This document shows positions 45,719 to 55,304 of a DNA stretch of 64,000 nt, piece by piece. The notes under the pieces are model-generated. The model was not told the DNA's origin. It was given only the letters and a program-made list of their open reading frames with translations, and made no database searches. The stretch covers positions 1-64,000 of the forward strand of contig JAHBVJ010000022.1 in assembly GCA_019637615.1 (NCBI GenBank), given 5' to 3'. Position 1 is the stretch's first letter, and each line of letters starts with the position of its first letter. This stretch comes from Anaerolineae bacterium. Its GTDB lineage: Bacteria > Chloroflexota > Anaerolineae > Aggregatilineales > UBA2796. The position numbers were made by a program, and so were the translations under genes.

Positions 45719-46795
45719 ATGTTCGATCCTCAGAATCCCAGCTTTTCGATCTGCATTCCTATTTATAATCACGGTGCCTATATCGCAGACACGATCCAAA
45801 GCGTGCTTAATCAGACGTACCAGAACTTTGAAATTGTGATTGCAGACAACGCTTCAACGGACAATTCAGTTGAGGTTATCGAGCGTTTCAACGACCCGCG
45901 TATCCGCCTCATTCGCAATCGATACAACATCGGCTTCGCACCGAATTTGCAGCGGGTCACCATGTATGCCAAGAACGATTTCATTAATCTGCTTTCATCG
46001 GACGATCAGATGAAGCCCAACGCGCTAGAGGTGTATGCCAAAGTCATATCAAAAATGGCTCCGCATGTGCAAAATCTAGTGTTGTTCTCCAAAACCGAGC
46101 ATTTCGACAACAATAACAACGTTACTTACGTGACCGAAAAATCACCCGATAGCTTTTATAACCAACATATTCCGGCTACCCGCAGTCATGAAACACCGAT
46201 CACGGGTGATGATATTGAATATCAAACCTATCAAGGTCACGCTGTCCTTGCGGAATCTTTAGCACAACTGCGAACCTTTGCGCCCTTTCTGAGCATCGCC
46301 TATTCAAGATCGTTGTGGGAAGCGATAGAAGGCTATAATGCAGTGCGCACCATTGGTCCGGATAAATTCTTTAATTACAAGTTGCTTTTCCAGAATCCAG
46401 TTGTCGTCTATGTCCCTCACATTCTCTATCGCTATCGAGAATATGCATCACTCAACCGTGCGACGCAGCGCCTTACGCTCAAGCAAGTAATCGATGACTA
46501 TCTGTATACGATTGAATACAAAGATGCCGATCTTCAGCCAATCGGATTATCACGTCAGCGTTTGATCAATACCTTTATCGATAAAGTTTGCCTGAAACAA
46601 GGGCTGAGTGAGCTAGGACGTCGCAACTACTTCTACGGCTTTAGCATGTTCGCTTTTTCTATGGCAGCCTATCCGGGTGTGGCGCTTCGGAATTCGAAGT
46701 TTTATATGCTGATGGCTTTATTGTTCACTGGCCCGTTAGCGACGCGGATTGCTCCGCTACTTCTTTCTTGGTATCATCGCGGCAAAGAGGATTAA
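45719..46795 (+). CDS. Glycosyltransferase family 2
   Basis: A 358-residue GT-A enzyme. Its N-terminal half has FSICIPIYNHGAYIADTIQSVLNQTY, FEIVIADNASTDNSVEVI and LLSSDDQM (DXD-like). The C-terminal half has no clear repeat but includes hydrophobic stretches near its end, possibly membrane-associated. GGAG precedes the ATG by a good spacing. It is divergent from the fused kinase and begins a run of polysaccharide genes on the plus strand. Donor unknown. Confidence 0.85.
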   Translation: MFDPQNPSFSICIPIYNHGAYIADTIQSVLNQTYQNFEIVIADNASTDNSVEVIERFNDPRIRLIRNRYNIGFAPNLQRVTMYAKNDFINLLSSDDQMKPNALEVYAKVISKMAPHVQNLVLFSKTEHFDNNNNVTYVTEKSPDSFYNQHIPATRSHETPITGDDIEYQTYQGHAVLAESLAQLRTFAPFLSIAYSRSLWEAIEGYNAVRTIGPDKFFNYKLLFQNPVVVYVPHILYRYREYASLNRATQRLTLKQVIDDYLYTIEYKDADLQPIGLSRQRLINTFIDKVCLKQGLSELGRRNYFYGFSMFAFSMAAYPGVALRNSKFYMLMALLFTGPLATRIAPLLLSWYHRGKED

Positions 46796-46866
46796 TCTCC
46801 ACAACAATGCTGAACGTCACACGCATAGGTCTGCGTTCCGTCCAAAGGTAAATCAGATGTGGTGGT

Positions 46867-48093
46867 ATGGGTCAAACATTCCGTGTTTTGCACGTCTTAA
46901 ACTCTCCTAGTGGTGGGGCTACGTATTGCGCGTTTGACCTCATGCAGACCTTACAGCCAGCAGGGTATCAACCATTTATCGCTACGCCGGGGAAATTCGG
47001 CTCAACACGAGCCGCCGTTTGTGCGTCGTTAGGAGCAAAATGGGAAGTCGTCCCCATGACTTGGTGGAATCGGAAATCCCGTGTTTCCCTCATGCGCCGA
47101 CTTGTATTGGCCGCAATAGACACCAAGACGAGTTGGTTTGGAATTCGATCCATATTGCACATCAGGCGGCTTATCCGTGACTGGCAGATCGATCTGGTAC
47201 ATACTCATACTGGCGTAATTCCTTGGGGCGCAATTGCCGCCAAAACGATGGGAATCCCGCATATCTGGCATATCCATGAGCCAAACGGCAGTGCCCGCCT
47301 ATTTGAATACTGGTTACCTGATAGCGTATTGGCATCGCTCATCCAGAATTGGTCAGACCATCTCATTTTGGTCAGTCGTTATGTAGGCGAACTCTTCGAC
47401 CAACATTCTCTACCCACGCCGAAGACCGTCATTTATCAAGGTGTTGATGCGGATTTGTTTGGTCACATTGAAGCTGGGCGCGATCTCCGTAAATCGCTCA
47501 ATATCGGTCAGGATCAACTGCTAATCGGCATGGTGGCAGGCCCGACAAGCACTTGGAAGCGCCATGATCTGTTCATTAAAGCCGCCGCTTTGTTACAGGC
47601 GCAGGCTCCAAACGTGAGATTTGCCATCTTCGGAACTATCCCACATCAATCACGGTGGCTGTATAATACCAGCTATGATTACGCGCTGTCCCTACAAAAA
47701 CTCGTTGCGGATTGTGGGCTTGCCGATCACTTCATCTGGGCAGGGTTTCACGCGGATGTGCCCGCTATCATGAATGCACTGGACATCTTGGTTCATCCAT
47801 GTGCTCAAGAAGGTTTTGGGCGAATAGCCATCGAAGCGATGGCGGCGGGGCGACCCGTCGTCGGGCCGCGAGGTGGAGGGCTTGCAGAAAGCGTGATAGA
47901 CGGAGAGACAGGGTTGCTAGTTGCTCCCAACTCAGCCGAAGCGTTGGCTGCAGCCTGTCAAACGTTGATTAGCCAGCCCGAGCTTCGTTACCGTCTTGGT
48001 CATGCGGGGCAAAATCACGTCCGGTCGGCGTTTGGATTACAGCGCTCGGCAGAAGCGATCATTGACGTCTACAGACAGGTACTTGGCGGTTGA
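46867..48093 (+). CDS. Glycosyltransferase family 4
   Basis: A 408-residue GT-B enzyme. N-terminal: VLHVLNSPSGGATYCAFDLM and IDLVHTHTGVIPWGAIAAK. Donor half: LIGMVAGPTSTWKRHDLFIKAA, NALDILVHPCAQEGFGRIAIEAMAAG with the conserved Glu-Gly-Phe-Gly and Glu, and RPVVGPRGGGLAESV. These are typical of GT4 capsule or O-antigen enzymes. It lies 71 bp after the GT2 gene and 40 bp before the O-antigen ligase-like gene, so these probably form one unit. Confidence 0.88.
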   Translation: MGQTFRVLHVLNSPSGGATYCAFDLMQTLQPAGYQPFIATPGKFGSTRAAVCASLGAKWEVVPMTWWNRKSRVSLMRRLVLAAIDTKTSWFGIRSILHIRRLIRDWQIDLVHTHTGVIPWGAIAAKTMGIPHIWHIHEPNGSARLFEYWLPDSVLASLIQNWSDHLILVSRYVGELFDQHSLPTPKTVIYQGVDADLFGHIEAGRDLRKSLNIGQDQLLIGMVAGPTSTWKRHDLFIKAAALLQAQAPNVRFAIFGTIPHQSRWLYNTSYDYALSLQKLVADCGLADHFIWAGFHADVPAIMNALDILVHPCAQEGFGRIAIEAMAAGRPVVGPRGGGLAESVIDGETGLLVAPNSAEALAAACQTLISQPELRYRLGHAGQNHVRSAFGLQRSAEAIIDVYRQVLGG

Positions 48094-48133
48094 AATCTTG
48101 GTGAGAATTACCTTGATGAGAGTGACATAGCCT

Positions 48134-49201
48134 ATGAGTGTAAAACGCAATACTCCGAATGAGATGTTCATGGGGCCAACACGTCCCGCCCGGCCAAACG
48201 GTTGGACGGCTACTGGTGTGTTATTTGTTGCGTTGGTCATTGCAATATGGGCATCCGTAACCATTATTGACGCGCCAAACTGGATGATCCTACTACTAGA
48301 GGCAGCGGTTATCCTTATTGCTGTTGTGGCGATCTTGAAAAGGTCATATTTGGGGATTGCATTTATTGTTGGTAGTTTACCTATTCTGGCCTTACTCCCT
48401 GATATTCCTTTTGCGACATCAATTTTTCCGTTGGTAGGTGGAGTTACACTCATAAGTTACGTGGTGCAGCAGCGTTGGGGCATAAGGCCGGGGACAACCG
48501 CGAAAGTCGGCCCGCCGTTGGCGAATGCTATCCTTGTCCTCGGCGTTATATTCGTGGCTTGGTCCATTTCAAGCAATCCTGTGGCTGCTATGGTAGAAGG
48601 AGATCGAAACTGGGCCTTCACCCTGATTCAACTCTTAGCCATTCTGTGGTTAGCGAGTAAATTATTTATTGATAAACGCGTACATCAAGCCGTTTTTCTC
48701 AGTTTTGCTGCGACGGCTGTTTTGTCAGCAATTGTTGCGATCTTAACGGTCACCAATCCATCGTTGGACAACCGCGCAGTCGGGTTAGCGGGCGGCGCAA
48801 ACTCGGCTGCCCGCTATTTCGTCATTGCGCTGATATTCCTGAACTACTTTAGAGAATCGACGAACAGACCCCCATTCCAGCTACTAATTATGGCGGGCAT
48901 GATCATATTATTGATGGGGCTTCTACTCACCTTGTCTAGAACAGGGCTGATTTTAGCGATACTTTCCTTCCTATTGATTCTATTTAAGCCCAATCCTGTT
49001 GCTAATCGCAGACGTCTGCGGATTGGCCTTTTCTTGATATTAATATCGCTTTGGCTTGTGCCAGATCAAGTATTTACAGACTTAGCGCCAAGAATTTTCT
49101 CCTCTATTTCAGAAGGCAGCGATACAGTTGGGTTGCGCTATCAACTGGGTTACCAGCGAATTCCCCACGGCAGAGCATCCTCATTATGCCCCCTTCATTA
49201 A
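48134..49201 (+). CDS. O-antigen ligase/polymerase-like membrane protein, C-terminally truncated
   Basis: Residues 1 to about 335 contain eight or nine transmembrane helices, a loop motif NRAVGLAGGANSAARYFV and a late LTLSRTGLILAILSFLL, which together fit the Wzy_C/O-antigen ligase family. Family members normally continue with a further large loop and two or more helices after a segment like SEGSDTVGLRYQL. Here the frame changes abruptly to GYQRIPHGRASSLCPLH and stops. The join falls at the start of the next glycosyltransferase, so the 3' end has probably been lost by deletion. Probably non-functional as a ligase. Confidence 0.7.
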   Translation: MSVKRNTPNEMFMGPTRPARPNGWTATGVLFVALVIAIWASVTIIDAPNWMILLLEAAVILIAVVAILKRSYLGIAFIVGSLPILALLPDIPFATSIFPLVGGVTLISYVVQQRWGIRPGTTAKVGPPLANAILVLGVIFVAWSISSNPVAAMVEGDRNWAFTLIQLLAILWLASKLFIDKRVHQAVFLSFAATAVLSAIVAILTVTNPSLDNRAVGLAGGANSAARYFVIALIFLNYFRESTNRPPFQLLIMAGMIILLMGLLLTLSRTGLILAILSFLLILFKPNPVANRRRLRIGLFLILISLWLVPDQVFTDLAPRIFSSISEGSDTVGLRYQLGYQRIPHGRASSLCPLH

Positions 49202-50114
49202 ACAGGAATTCACTTCTCTCCAGAACGCCGGGATCGAAGTTGATGTCTTTCACTATCGCGGCAACCAAGACTGGAAGCGCTATCTGAATTACTATCCGGA
49301 AATTCGGCGCAAACTGCACGACAAGCAGTATGACCTGTTTCATGCGCAGTTTGGGCAAAGTGGCATTTTCGACTTACCGAAGAAAATCCCGTTAGTAGTC
49401 ACGTTTCGCGGCAGCGACGCGCTCGGCATTATCGATGATGTCACTGGCAAATATACGCGCAAAGGTCGCGTTCTACAGGTCTTGAGCCGCCTCGTGGCCC
49501 GTGCCGCCAATGAAACTATCGCCGTTTCTAGAGAATTGGTAGACCACCTGCCCAAACGTCACTACGAGATCATTCCGTCGGGCATCAATTTGGAGCGGTT
49601 TAAGCCGATGCCGCGAGAAGACGCCAGAACCCAATTAGGCCTCTCCTTGGACAGCCCAATTATCTTCTTTGGTGCCAATCCGGATACGCTGCGAAAACGC
49701 TTTCCCCTCGCTGAACAGGCGGTAAACATCGTGAAGCAGCACTTGCCCGCTGTGCAGTTAATCGCTGCGAAGGGCATTCCATTTGAAAAAATGCCGCTCT
49801 ACATCAACGCGGCAAATGTGCTTGTCTTTACGTCCGTACATGAAGGTTCACCGAATATTGTTAAGGAATCTCTCGCCTGTAATCTCCCTGTGGTATCGGT
49901 AGATGTCGGGGATGTCAAAGAGCGCTTGGATGGTCTCGATGGGTGCTACCTATGCGAAGATGATAAACCAGAGACAATCGCCCGTTACCTTGAACGCGCT
50001 TTATCCTCCTCCAAAGCAATCCAAGGGCGTCAAGCCGTCGCGCAACTGGACATCGCAGCAACGGCGGAGAGAATCATTGGAGTCTATAATCGCGCCCTCT
50101 CTGGCAAACATTGA
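49128..50114 (+). CDS. Glycosyltransferase family 4 with a replaced N-terminus
   Basis: A 328-residue GT-B enzyme. Almost all of it is intact: VTSEFPTAEHPHYAPFIKQEF, DLFHAQFGQSGIFDL, VVTFRGSDALG, IIPSGINLERFKP, then the donor half VLVFTSVHEGSPNIVKESLACNLPVVSVDVGDV. The expected first few residues before VTSEFPT are replaced by sequence from the O-antigen ligase gene. The only in-frame start is TTG 49128, which lies inside that ligase gene and has no good ribosome site. It overlaps the truncated ligase frame by 74 bases. It may be poorly translated. Confidence 0.75.
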   Translation: MGCAINWVTSEFPTAEHPHYAPFIKQEFTSLQNAGIEVDVFHYRGNQDWKRYLNYYPEIRRKLHDKQYDLFHAQFGQSGIFDLPKKIPLVVTFRGSDALGIIDDVTGKYTRKGRVLQVLSRLVARAANETIAVSRELVDHLPKRHYEIIPSGINLERFKPMPREDARTQLGLSLDSPIIFFGANPDTLRKRFPLAEQAVNIVKQHLPAVQLIAAKGIPFEKMPLYINAANVLVFTSVHEGSPNIVKESLACNLPVVSVDVGDVKERLDGLDGCYLCEDDKPETIARYLERALSSSKAIQGRQAVAQLDIAATAERIIGVYNRALSGKH

Positions 50115-50181
50115 CGATCTAGTCAATTGGCACTGCCAATTTGTGGTATCTAGCAACCCTAAAGGATGAGCGACAGACAGC

Positions 50182-50895
50182 ATGACAGAAATTTTGGCGA
50201 TAATTCCGGCACGTGGCGGCTCAAAGGGAGTCCCGCGCAAAAATATACGCCTCGTGGCGGGGCGTCCACTCATCGCCTATTCTATCGCAGCCGCGCACGG
50301 CAGCCAACATATCACGCGCACTCTCGTCTCTACCGAAGACAGCGAGATCGCGGACGTTGCGCGTCAACTGGATTGTGCTGTCCTGATGCGTCCGATGGAG
50401 TATGCGGGCGATTCAACGCCGATGAAAGCAGTCGTGAACCATGTAGTCACCACGCTGCGGGACACGTCTGCCTACGAACCGGACATTTTGGTGCTCCTGC
50501 AACCAACGACCCCACTGCGCACGTCAGCGCACATTGATGGCGCGCTGAACATGCTGCTGAACTCGCCTGCCGATGCCGTGGTCAGCATTGTACCAGTGCC
50601 GGGGCATTTCAATCCAGAATGGCAGCTAACAGCCGATGCTGACGGACAGCTTCAGCTTTATAACGGCAAGACCCTAGACAAAATCATCACGCGGCGGCAG
50701 GAGCTAACATCAACCTTCATCCGCAACGGAGCAATCTACGCTGTTCGCACACAGAGTTTTATACAGAACGCCAGCCTCTACGGCGAGCGCTGCTTAGGCT
50801 ACGTGATGAGCAACGCAGAGTCGATTAATATCGACTCGGAGGACGAGCTGATGTTAGCCGATCAAAAACTTAGGGCGCGACCGCAGTCCTCGTGA
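50182..50895 (+). CDS. CMP-sialic acid-type cytidylyltransferase
   Basis: A 237-residue nucleotidyltransferase of the NeuA/PseF/CMP-KDO group. N-terminal: ILAIIPARGGSKGVPRKNIR, the CTP-binding site, then LVSTEDSEIADVA. LLQPTTPLRTSAHIDGAL is characteristic, as is the C-terminal INIDSEDELMLADQ with the metal-binding Asp. It activates a nonulosonic acid or similar sugar with CTP. The synthase (NeuB/PseI) and epimerase genes needed to make such a sugar are not in the window, so it is an orphan here. Convergent with GH32 and separated by 14 bp. Confidence 0.88.
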   Translation: MTEILAIIPARGGSKGVPRKNIRLVAGRPLIAYSIAAAHGSQHITRTLVSTEDSEIADVARQLDCAVLMRPMEYAGDSTPMKAVVNHVVTTLRDTSAYEPDILVLLQPTTPLRTSAHIDGALNMLLNSPADAVVSIVPVPGHFNPEWQLTADADGQLQLYNGKTLDKIITRRQELTSTFIRNGAIYAVRTQSFIQNASLYGERCLGYVMSNAESINIDSEDELMLADQKLRARPQSS

Positions 50896-50909
50896 CAACC
50901 AGCGGATCG

Positions 50910-52325
50910 CTAATCCCAGATCGACACCATTTCCCAAATGTCTAATGAGTGCAAGCGGGCCTGTTTCCCGATGAGTTGCACACCATTGTCGGCGGCTTGC
51001 GTTGGATAGATGCGATACGTCAGACTCGTGCGTTCATTGGCGATGATTTCAACGACCGATCCATCCAGCAGAATGCGCAGGTGGAGGCGTTCTTGTGGTT
51101 CCAACATATGCGGGGCGGCTTGCTCTTGCTGTATAGCGGGCGATACTTCGCGCACACGTAGCTGCTGTGTGTCGGCGTCATAAACGACCTCCAATCGCTG
51201 GCGGCCATCAGCCGAACATGCCAGCGCGATCCCGCATTGACCGCTGGTTTGCGGCTCAAAAACAGCCTCAACATCCAGTGCCGAACCACGCACGTCTAGC
51301 GGGAAATGCCCATCAACAACCCGTCCCTCGAAATGATGCTTCGTCCCCCGGATGGCATCTAACTTGATCGGCGTCATGCATAGCCGATTCTGCGCATCGA
51401 GCGTCAGGACACGGGGAATCGACTGCACGCCCGACCAACCAGCCGCTTGCATCGCCTCATTGGAACGTGTTTCGCGCAGCCAGCCGATCAACACGCGCCG
51501 ATTCTGATCGTCCAGTGTTGACAGCGGCGCATATAGCACACCGTAGTCCAATATGCCTTCGGAAATCGGCGTAAAGCGCTGATTTTCATAGCTGCCGACG
51601 TAGTAAATCACCTTATTAATGCCATCCAACGTGTAGATCGAAATGATCAGCACCCAGCGATCATCCAACTTGAAGAAATTCGGGCATTCCCAACCCACGC
51701 CCGTTTGCTGAATATCGCCCGTCAGCAACGGGTGCAGATATTCCCACCTGATCAAGTCTTGCGAACGGTACAGGAAGATCACGCCGCCCACATCCTGAAT
51801 GCGGGAACCGAGCACCATATACCACCATCCATCCGACTCCCGCCACACGAACGGATCGCGGAAATCTCGCGTTTGTTTAGCTTCGGGGGGGACTTCACTC
51901 AAGACGGGATTTTGCGCATATTTTTGCCACGTCCGCAACCCGTCCTCACTGGTGGCGAGACACTGCGTCTGAATTTCGTGATGAGCGCCGCGTGTAGCTG
52001 TATAGATAAAGGTAGGCACGCCGCCATTATCGACCGCGCAGCCAGAAAAACACCCCGACTCGTCCGGCCCACCGGGCGTAGGCGCAAGTCCCATCGGCAA
52101 ATCCGACCAGTACACCAGATCATTGCTCACCGCGTGCCCCCAGTGCATATTGCCCCACAGCGGGCCAAACGGGTTGTGCTGGTAAAAAAGATGCCACTGC
52201 CCTCGCCATTGGATGAATCCGTTTGGATCGTTCATCCAGTTCGCGGGCGGCAGAAAATGAAATCGGGGACGGTGCGGGTCAGCGGCTAATCGCTTGCGGA
52301 GATCAGCAGGAGTCGCAGTAACCAT
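50910..52325 (-). CDS. GH32 family glycoside hydrolase (fructan/sucrose hydrolase)
   Basis: A 471-residue GH32 enzyme. The five-bladed propeller has the nucleophile Asp33 in PANWMNDPNGFI, then FYQHNPFGPLWGNMHWGHA, SGCFSGCAV, RDPFVW (transition-state Asp) and the acid/base Glu in WECPNFF. The C-terminal beta-sandwich is present. No signal peptide, so it likely acts in the cytosol on imported fructosides. It is divergent from the lacI-type gene and is probably repressed by it. Specificity between sucrose, inulin and levan is not resolved. Confidence 0.92.
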   Translation of the reverse strand: MVTATPADLRKRLAADPHRPRFHFLPPANWMNDPNGFIQWRGQWHLFYQHNPFGPLWGNMHWGHAVSNDLVYWSDLPMGLAPTPGGPDESGCFSGCAVDNGGVPTFIYTATRGAHHEIQTQCLATSEDGLRTWQKYAQNPVLSEVPPEAKQTRDFRDPFVWRESDGWWYMVLGSRIQDVGGVIFLYRSQDLIRWEYLHPLLTGDIQQTGVGWECPNFFKLDDRWVLIISIYTLDGINKVIYYVGSYENQRFTPISEGILDYGVLYAPLSTLDDQNRRVLIGWLRETRSNEAMQAAGWSGVQSIPRVLTLDAQNRLCMTPIKLDAIRGTKHHFEGRVVDGHFPLDVRGSALDVEAVFEPQTSGQCGIALACSADGRQRLEVVYDADTQQLRVREVSPAIQQEQAAPHMLEPQERLHLRILLDGSVVEIIANERTSLTYRIYPTQAADNGVQLIGKQARLHSLDIWEMVSIWD

Positions 52326-52358
52326 AACGATATTCTCCAGAATTGTATTCAGTCTTAA

Positions 52359-52376
52359 TTTGCATCTCTTTGCATC
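52359..52376. repeat. Tandem TTTGCATC repeat in the GH32-lacI gap
   Basis: Two copies of TTTGCATC, at 52359-52366 and 52369-52376, sit close to the GH32 start. TTGCA also forms one half of the operator-like palindrome at 52424-52437, so they may be extra half-sites. Confidence 0.4.
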
Positions 52377-52423
52377 ATAAACGTGTTGACAGAAATTCGC
52401 AATTATGCTTTAATACGATTGAC

Positions 52424-52437
52424 TGCAAACGATTGCA
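52424..52437. promoter_or_regulatory. LacI-type operator in the GH32-lacI divergent gap
   Basis: TGCAAACGATTGCA has perfect TGCAA/TTGCA half-sites around a central ACGA, the usual LacI-family shape. It is about 50 bp before the lacI-type start and 100 bp before GH32. Confidence 0.65.
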
Positions 52438-52487
52438 TATAGTAAACTGTAGTTTGAGTTTGCTAGATTATTTGAGAATTAAAGTTC

Positions 52488-53528
52488 ATGAAAGCCCAGC
52501 GCAAGGGAGCCAAGACCAACGGTACAGTGACGATGCGTGACGTCGCCTTGAAAGCGGGCGTTTCGCAGGGAACGGTATCCCGTGTACTGAATGGCACAGC
52601 GACCTCGATCTCGATCAGCAATGACACGCAGCAGCGAGTCATGAATGCTGTTGAGGAACTAGGCTACTACCCTAATCTCGCTGCACGTACACTCCGCACC
52701 CAACGCACCCACCTGATCGCGATCATGATCGCGGACATCTCCAACCCGTTTTACCATGTGATTGTGCGCACCATCCAAGACATCGTGCGCGTCAAAGACT
52801 ATGACGTGATGATCGCCAACACCGATCACCACTACGAAGACGAAAAACGCTTTTGTGCCGCTGTCATGCGCCGCGCCGTCGATGGCGTGATCATGGTTCC
52901 CTTCCACCTGACCACCGAAGAGATCGATCAGGTCATCAAGCGCACCGGCACCTCCATCGTCGCGCTCGGCAAGCATATCACCCATCCAGAAGTCGATCTG
53001 GTCTATGCGGACGATCAACGGGCGACTTACGAAGGCATACAGTGGTTGATCCAGCAAGGGCATCGACGCATCGGCTTTATCGGTGTGCCGGATAACTTCC
53101 CGCCGGGGCCACGCCGACTACATGGCTATCAGGCCGCGCTGCAAGAAGCAGGGATCGCGCTGAATTCGGACTATCTGGCCTTTGGCGATTTCACGGCGGA
53201 AACAGGCTATCAGGCCATGCAGAGTTTCCTCGCCTTGCCCGCGCCGCCGACCGCAGTTTTTTCTTGCAATGACCGCATTGCCATCGGTGCCATCGCCTCC
53301 GCGCAGGATGCCGGACGGCGCGTGCCAACCGAAGTCGCGGTCATGGGTTTTGACAATATTCCAGAAGCCACGCTGATCCGCCCACATCTGACCACGATGG
53401 CGCAGCATCCAGCAAAAATGGCGCAGCAGTTAGCGCAGGCGTTGTTGGAGCGCATCGATGGCGTGTACACAGGGACGCAGCGGTTGTTTGAAGTGCCATG
53501 TACATTAGTCAAGCGGGACTCGGCGTAG
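52488..53528 (+). CDS. LacI-family transcriptional regulator
   Basis: A 346-residue regulator. Its N-terminal HTH reads TMRDVALKAGVSQGTVSRVLNG, then a hinge helix near YYPNLAARTLRTQRT. The ligand-binding domain has HLIAIMIADISNPFYHVIV, GHRRIGFIGVPDNFPPGPRR, PTAVFSCNDRIAIGAI and VAVMGFDNIPEA. It is divergent from GH32 and upstream of the ABC transporter and glycosidase genes, so it likely represses both arms until a sugar binds. An operator-like palindrome lies just upstream. Confidence 0.92.
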   Translation: MKAQRKGAKTNGTVTMRDVALKAGVSQGTVSRVLNGTATSISISNDTQQRVMNAVEELGYYPNLAARTLRTQRTHLIAIMIADISNPFYHVIVRTIQDIVRVKDYDVMIANTDHHYEDEKRFCAAVMRRAVDGVIMVPFHLTTEEIDQVIKRTGTSIVALGKHITHPEVDLVYADDQRATYEGIQWLIQQGHRRIGFIGVPDNFPPGPRRLHGYQAALQEAGIALNSDYLAFGDFTAETGYQAMQSFLALPAPPTAVFSCNDRIAIGAIASAQDAGRRVPTEVAVMGFDNIPEATLIRPHLTTMAQHPAKMAQQLAQALLERIDGVYTGTQRLFEVPCTLVKRDSA

Positions 53529-53832
53529 GTAAACAACGGGACGAACGCTTGTCGGAAGGGGGTCTATCACTGCTGGCACAGTGATAAACCCAGCACCATA
53601 GATTGGGACGTGTGACTAGCCTCCACGCTACCCAGCCATTTGCATCAGTTGTGTTCGCTTGGAGAGGTATTCACACCCGAAATTTATAGTGGTTTTTCCA
53701 TTGTAACATGTTATCTCTGGCAAGGTAGCAGGTGTGCGTACTCCCCATCCATCAAAGGAGGTGAGCGTTAGGGGACATCAAGGTTCTCGTCGTCATCAGA
53801 ATAGTTCGTGTTTTGTTTAGAACGAGGATACT
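53529..53832. promoter_or_regulatory. 304-bp gap with terminator and promoter region of the ABC operon
   Basis: No gene. The left part holds a hairpin listed separately. The right part is AT-rich and should carry the operon promoter. A perfect 10-bp palindrome TAACATGTTA at 53704-53713 is a weak operator candidate. Confidence 0.45.
53565..53586 (+). terminator. Hairpin after the lacI-type gene
   Basis: Perfect arms TATCACTG (53565-53572) and CAGTGATA (53579-53586) around a 6-base loop, with partial pairing beyond. Confidence 0.55.
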
Positions 53833-55161
53833 ATGAAACGCACATTGTCTCTTCTGCTTTGCGCGCTCATCGCGCTTAGTTTTGCCTTTGCCAGCACCAC
53901 CCGTGCTCAAGACAAAATTACGATTAAGTTCATGGGCTGGGGCCAGCCTTCCGAACAACAAATTTTCCAAACCGTTTTTGACGAATATCAAAAGGTCAAC
54001 CCCAACGTCACCGTCGAGTACGTGAATGTGCCGCCCGGTGAATTCCTGCAAAAACTGCAAACCCTCGCCGCTGCCGATGATCTGCCCGATGTCTTCTACA
54101 TGGCAGATGGTTGGTTCGGCAGTTGGGTCTCGCGCGGGCTGCTCCTGCCTATTCAAGACATGATCCCCGCCGACCAACTCAAGGACGTATGGCCCGCCGC
54201 CATCGCCCGTTACAGCTATGATGGCACGGTCGTCGGTCAGGGCACGCTGTACGCCTTGCCAAAAGACCTCGGCCCGTTCGTAATGGTCTACAATAAAGAC
54301 CTGTTCGATGCGAAGGGCGTTGCCTATCCTGCCACCGATGGTTCATGGACGTGGGACAAGGCACTGGAAGACTATAAGAAGTTGACCGAATTCGATGCCG
54401 ACGGCAAGCCCGTTTCGTTCGGCATTGGCGACATCCCGCCAGAAGCCGTCGTTTGGACGAACGGCGCGGACTTCATGAACGAAGACCGTACCAAAGTCAC
54501 CGTCGATGATCCGCTGTTCACCGAAGCCATCCAGTGGCGCGCTGACCTCGCCAACGTACATCACGTCATGCCGAACGCGCAAGACCTCGCCTCGCAAGGT
54601 GCTTACGACATGTGGCTTGCGGGCAAGATCGGGACGTTCGTGATGGGGCCGTGGGATCAACCCGCCTTCTGGGAACTGCCCTTCAAGTGGGACATCGGCT
54701 TCTTCCCCAGCAGCCCGCGCACTATGACCCCCGCCATGTGGACTGGCTCGATGGGTTATGCCGTTTCTGCCAAGACCGCGCATCCGAAGGAAGCCGTTGA
54801 TGTGCTGCGTTATCTCTCGCTCAGTGAGCAAGGCCAACGCCAGTTCTATCAGCTTGGGCAGCAAGCGCCAAACCTGATCAGCATGGCGGAGGGCGAATTC
54901 CTGAAGTGGGATAAGGCTCCGGCGAGCCGCTTCGTGTTCCTCGACAATATCCGCAAGTACGGTCACAACACACCGGGCACGTACGTATCGAATACCAAGT
55001 GGATCGATACGATGTGGCAAGAACTCGCCCCCGTGTGGGACGGCTCCATGTCGGCTGCCGATTGGGGCAAGGAATGGGCACCGCAGCTCAACGACATCCT
55101 GAACGAAACAGATCAGATTCGCTCTATCCCCTACGGCAACCCACTGCCGAAAGCAAAATAG
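53833..55161 (+). CDS. Carbohydrate ABC transporter substrate-binding protein
   Basis: A 442-residue family 1 sugar-binding protein. Residues 1-24 are a signal peptide (LSLLLCALIALSFAFAST, cleavage near TTRAQD). The mature part begins ITIKFMGWGQPSEQQIF and contains LPDVFYMADGW, ALPKDLGPFVMVYNKDLFD and the late TAHPKEAVDVLRYLSL. No lipobox Cys is visible. GAGG precedes the ATG. First gene of an operon with two permeases; the ATPase is not in the window, so the shared MsmK/MalK-type ATPase is probably elsewhere. Confidence 0.9.
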   Translation: MKRTLSLLLCALIALSFAFASTTRAQDKITIKFMGWGQPSEQQIFQTVFDEYQKVNPNVTVEYVNVPPGEFLQKLQTLAAADDLPDVFYMADGWFGSWVSRGLLLPIQDMIPADQLKDVWPAAIARYSYDGTVVGQGTLYALPKDLGPFVMVYNKDLFDAKGVAYPATDGSWTWDKALEDYKKLTEFDADGKPVSFGIGDIPPEAVVWTNGADFMNEDRTKVTVDDPLFTEAIQWRADLANVHHVMPNAQDLASQGAYDMWLAGKIGTFVMGPWDQPAFWELPFKWDIGFFPSSPRTMTPAMWTGSMGYAVSAKTAHPKEAVDVLRYLSLSEQGQRQFYQLGQQAPNLISMAEGEFLKWDKAPASRFVFLDNIRKYGHNTPGTYVSNTKWIDTMWQELAPVWDGSMSAADWGKEWAPQLNDILNETDQIRSIPYGNPLPKAK

Positions 55162-55304
55162 GGTGACGGTTTAACAATATCCATAGCGTATGAAGCTGAC
55201 TCTACTGCTGAGTGAAGCCAACCACCTTCACTCAGCGGTAGGGGTGGGCAGCGAACGTTATCGGTTTTCAGCCAATAGTAATTTTTTATATGAACAGGTG
55301 CTTT

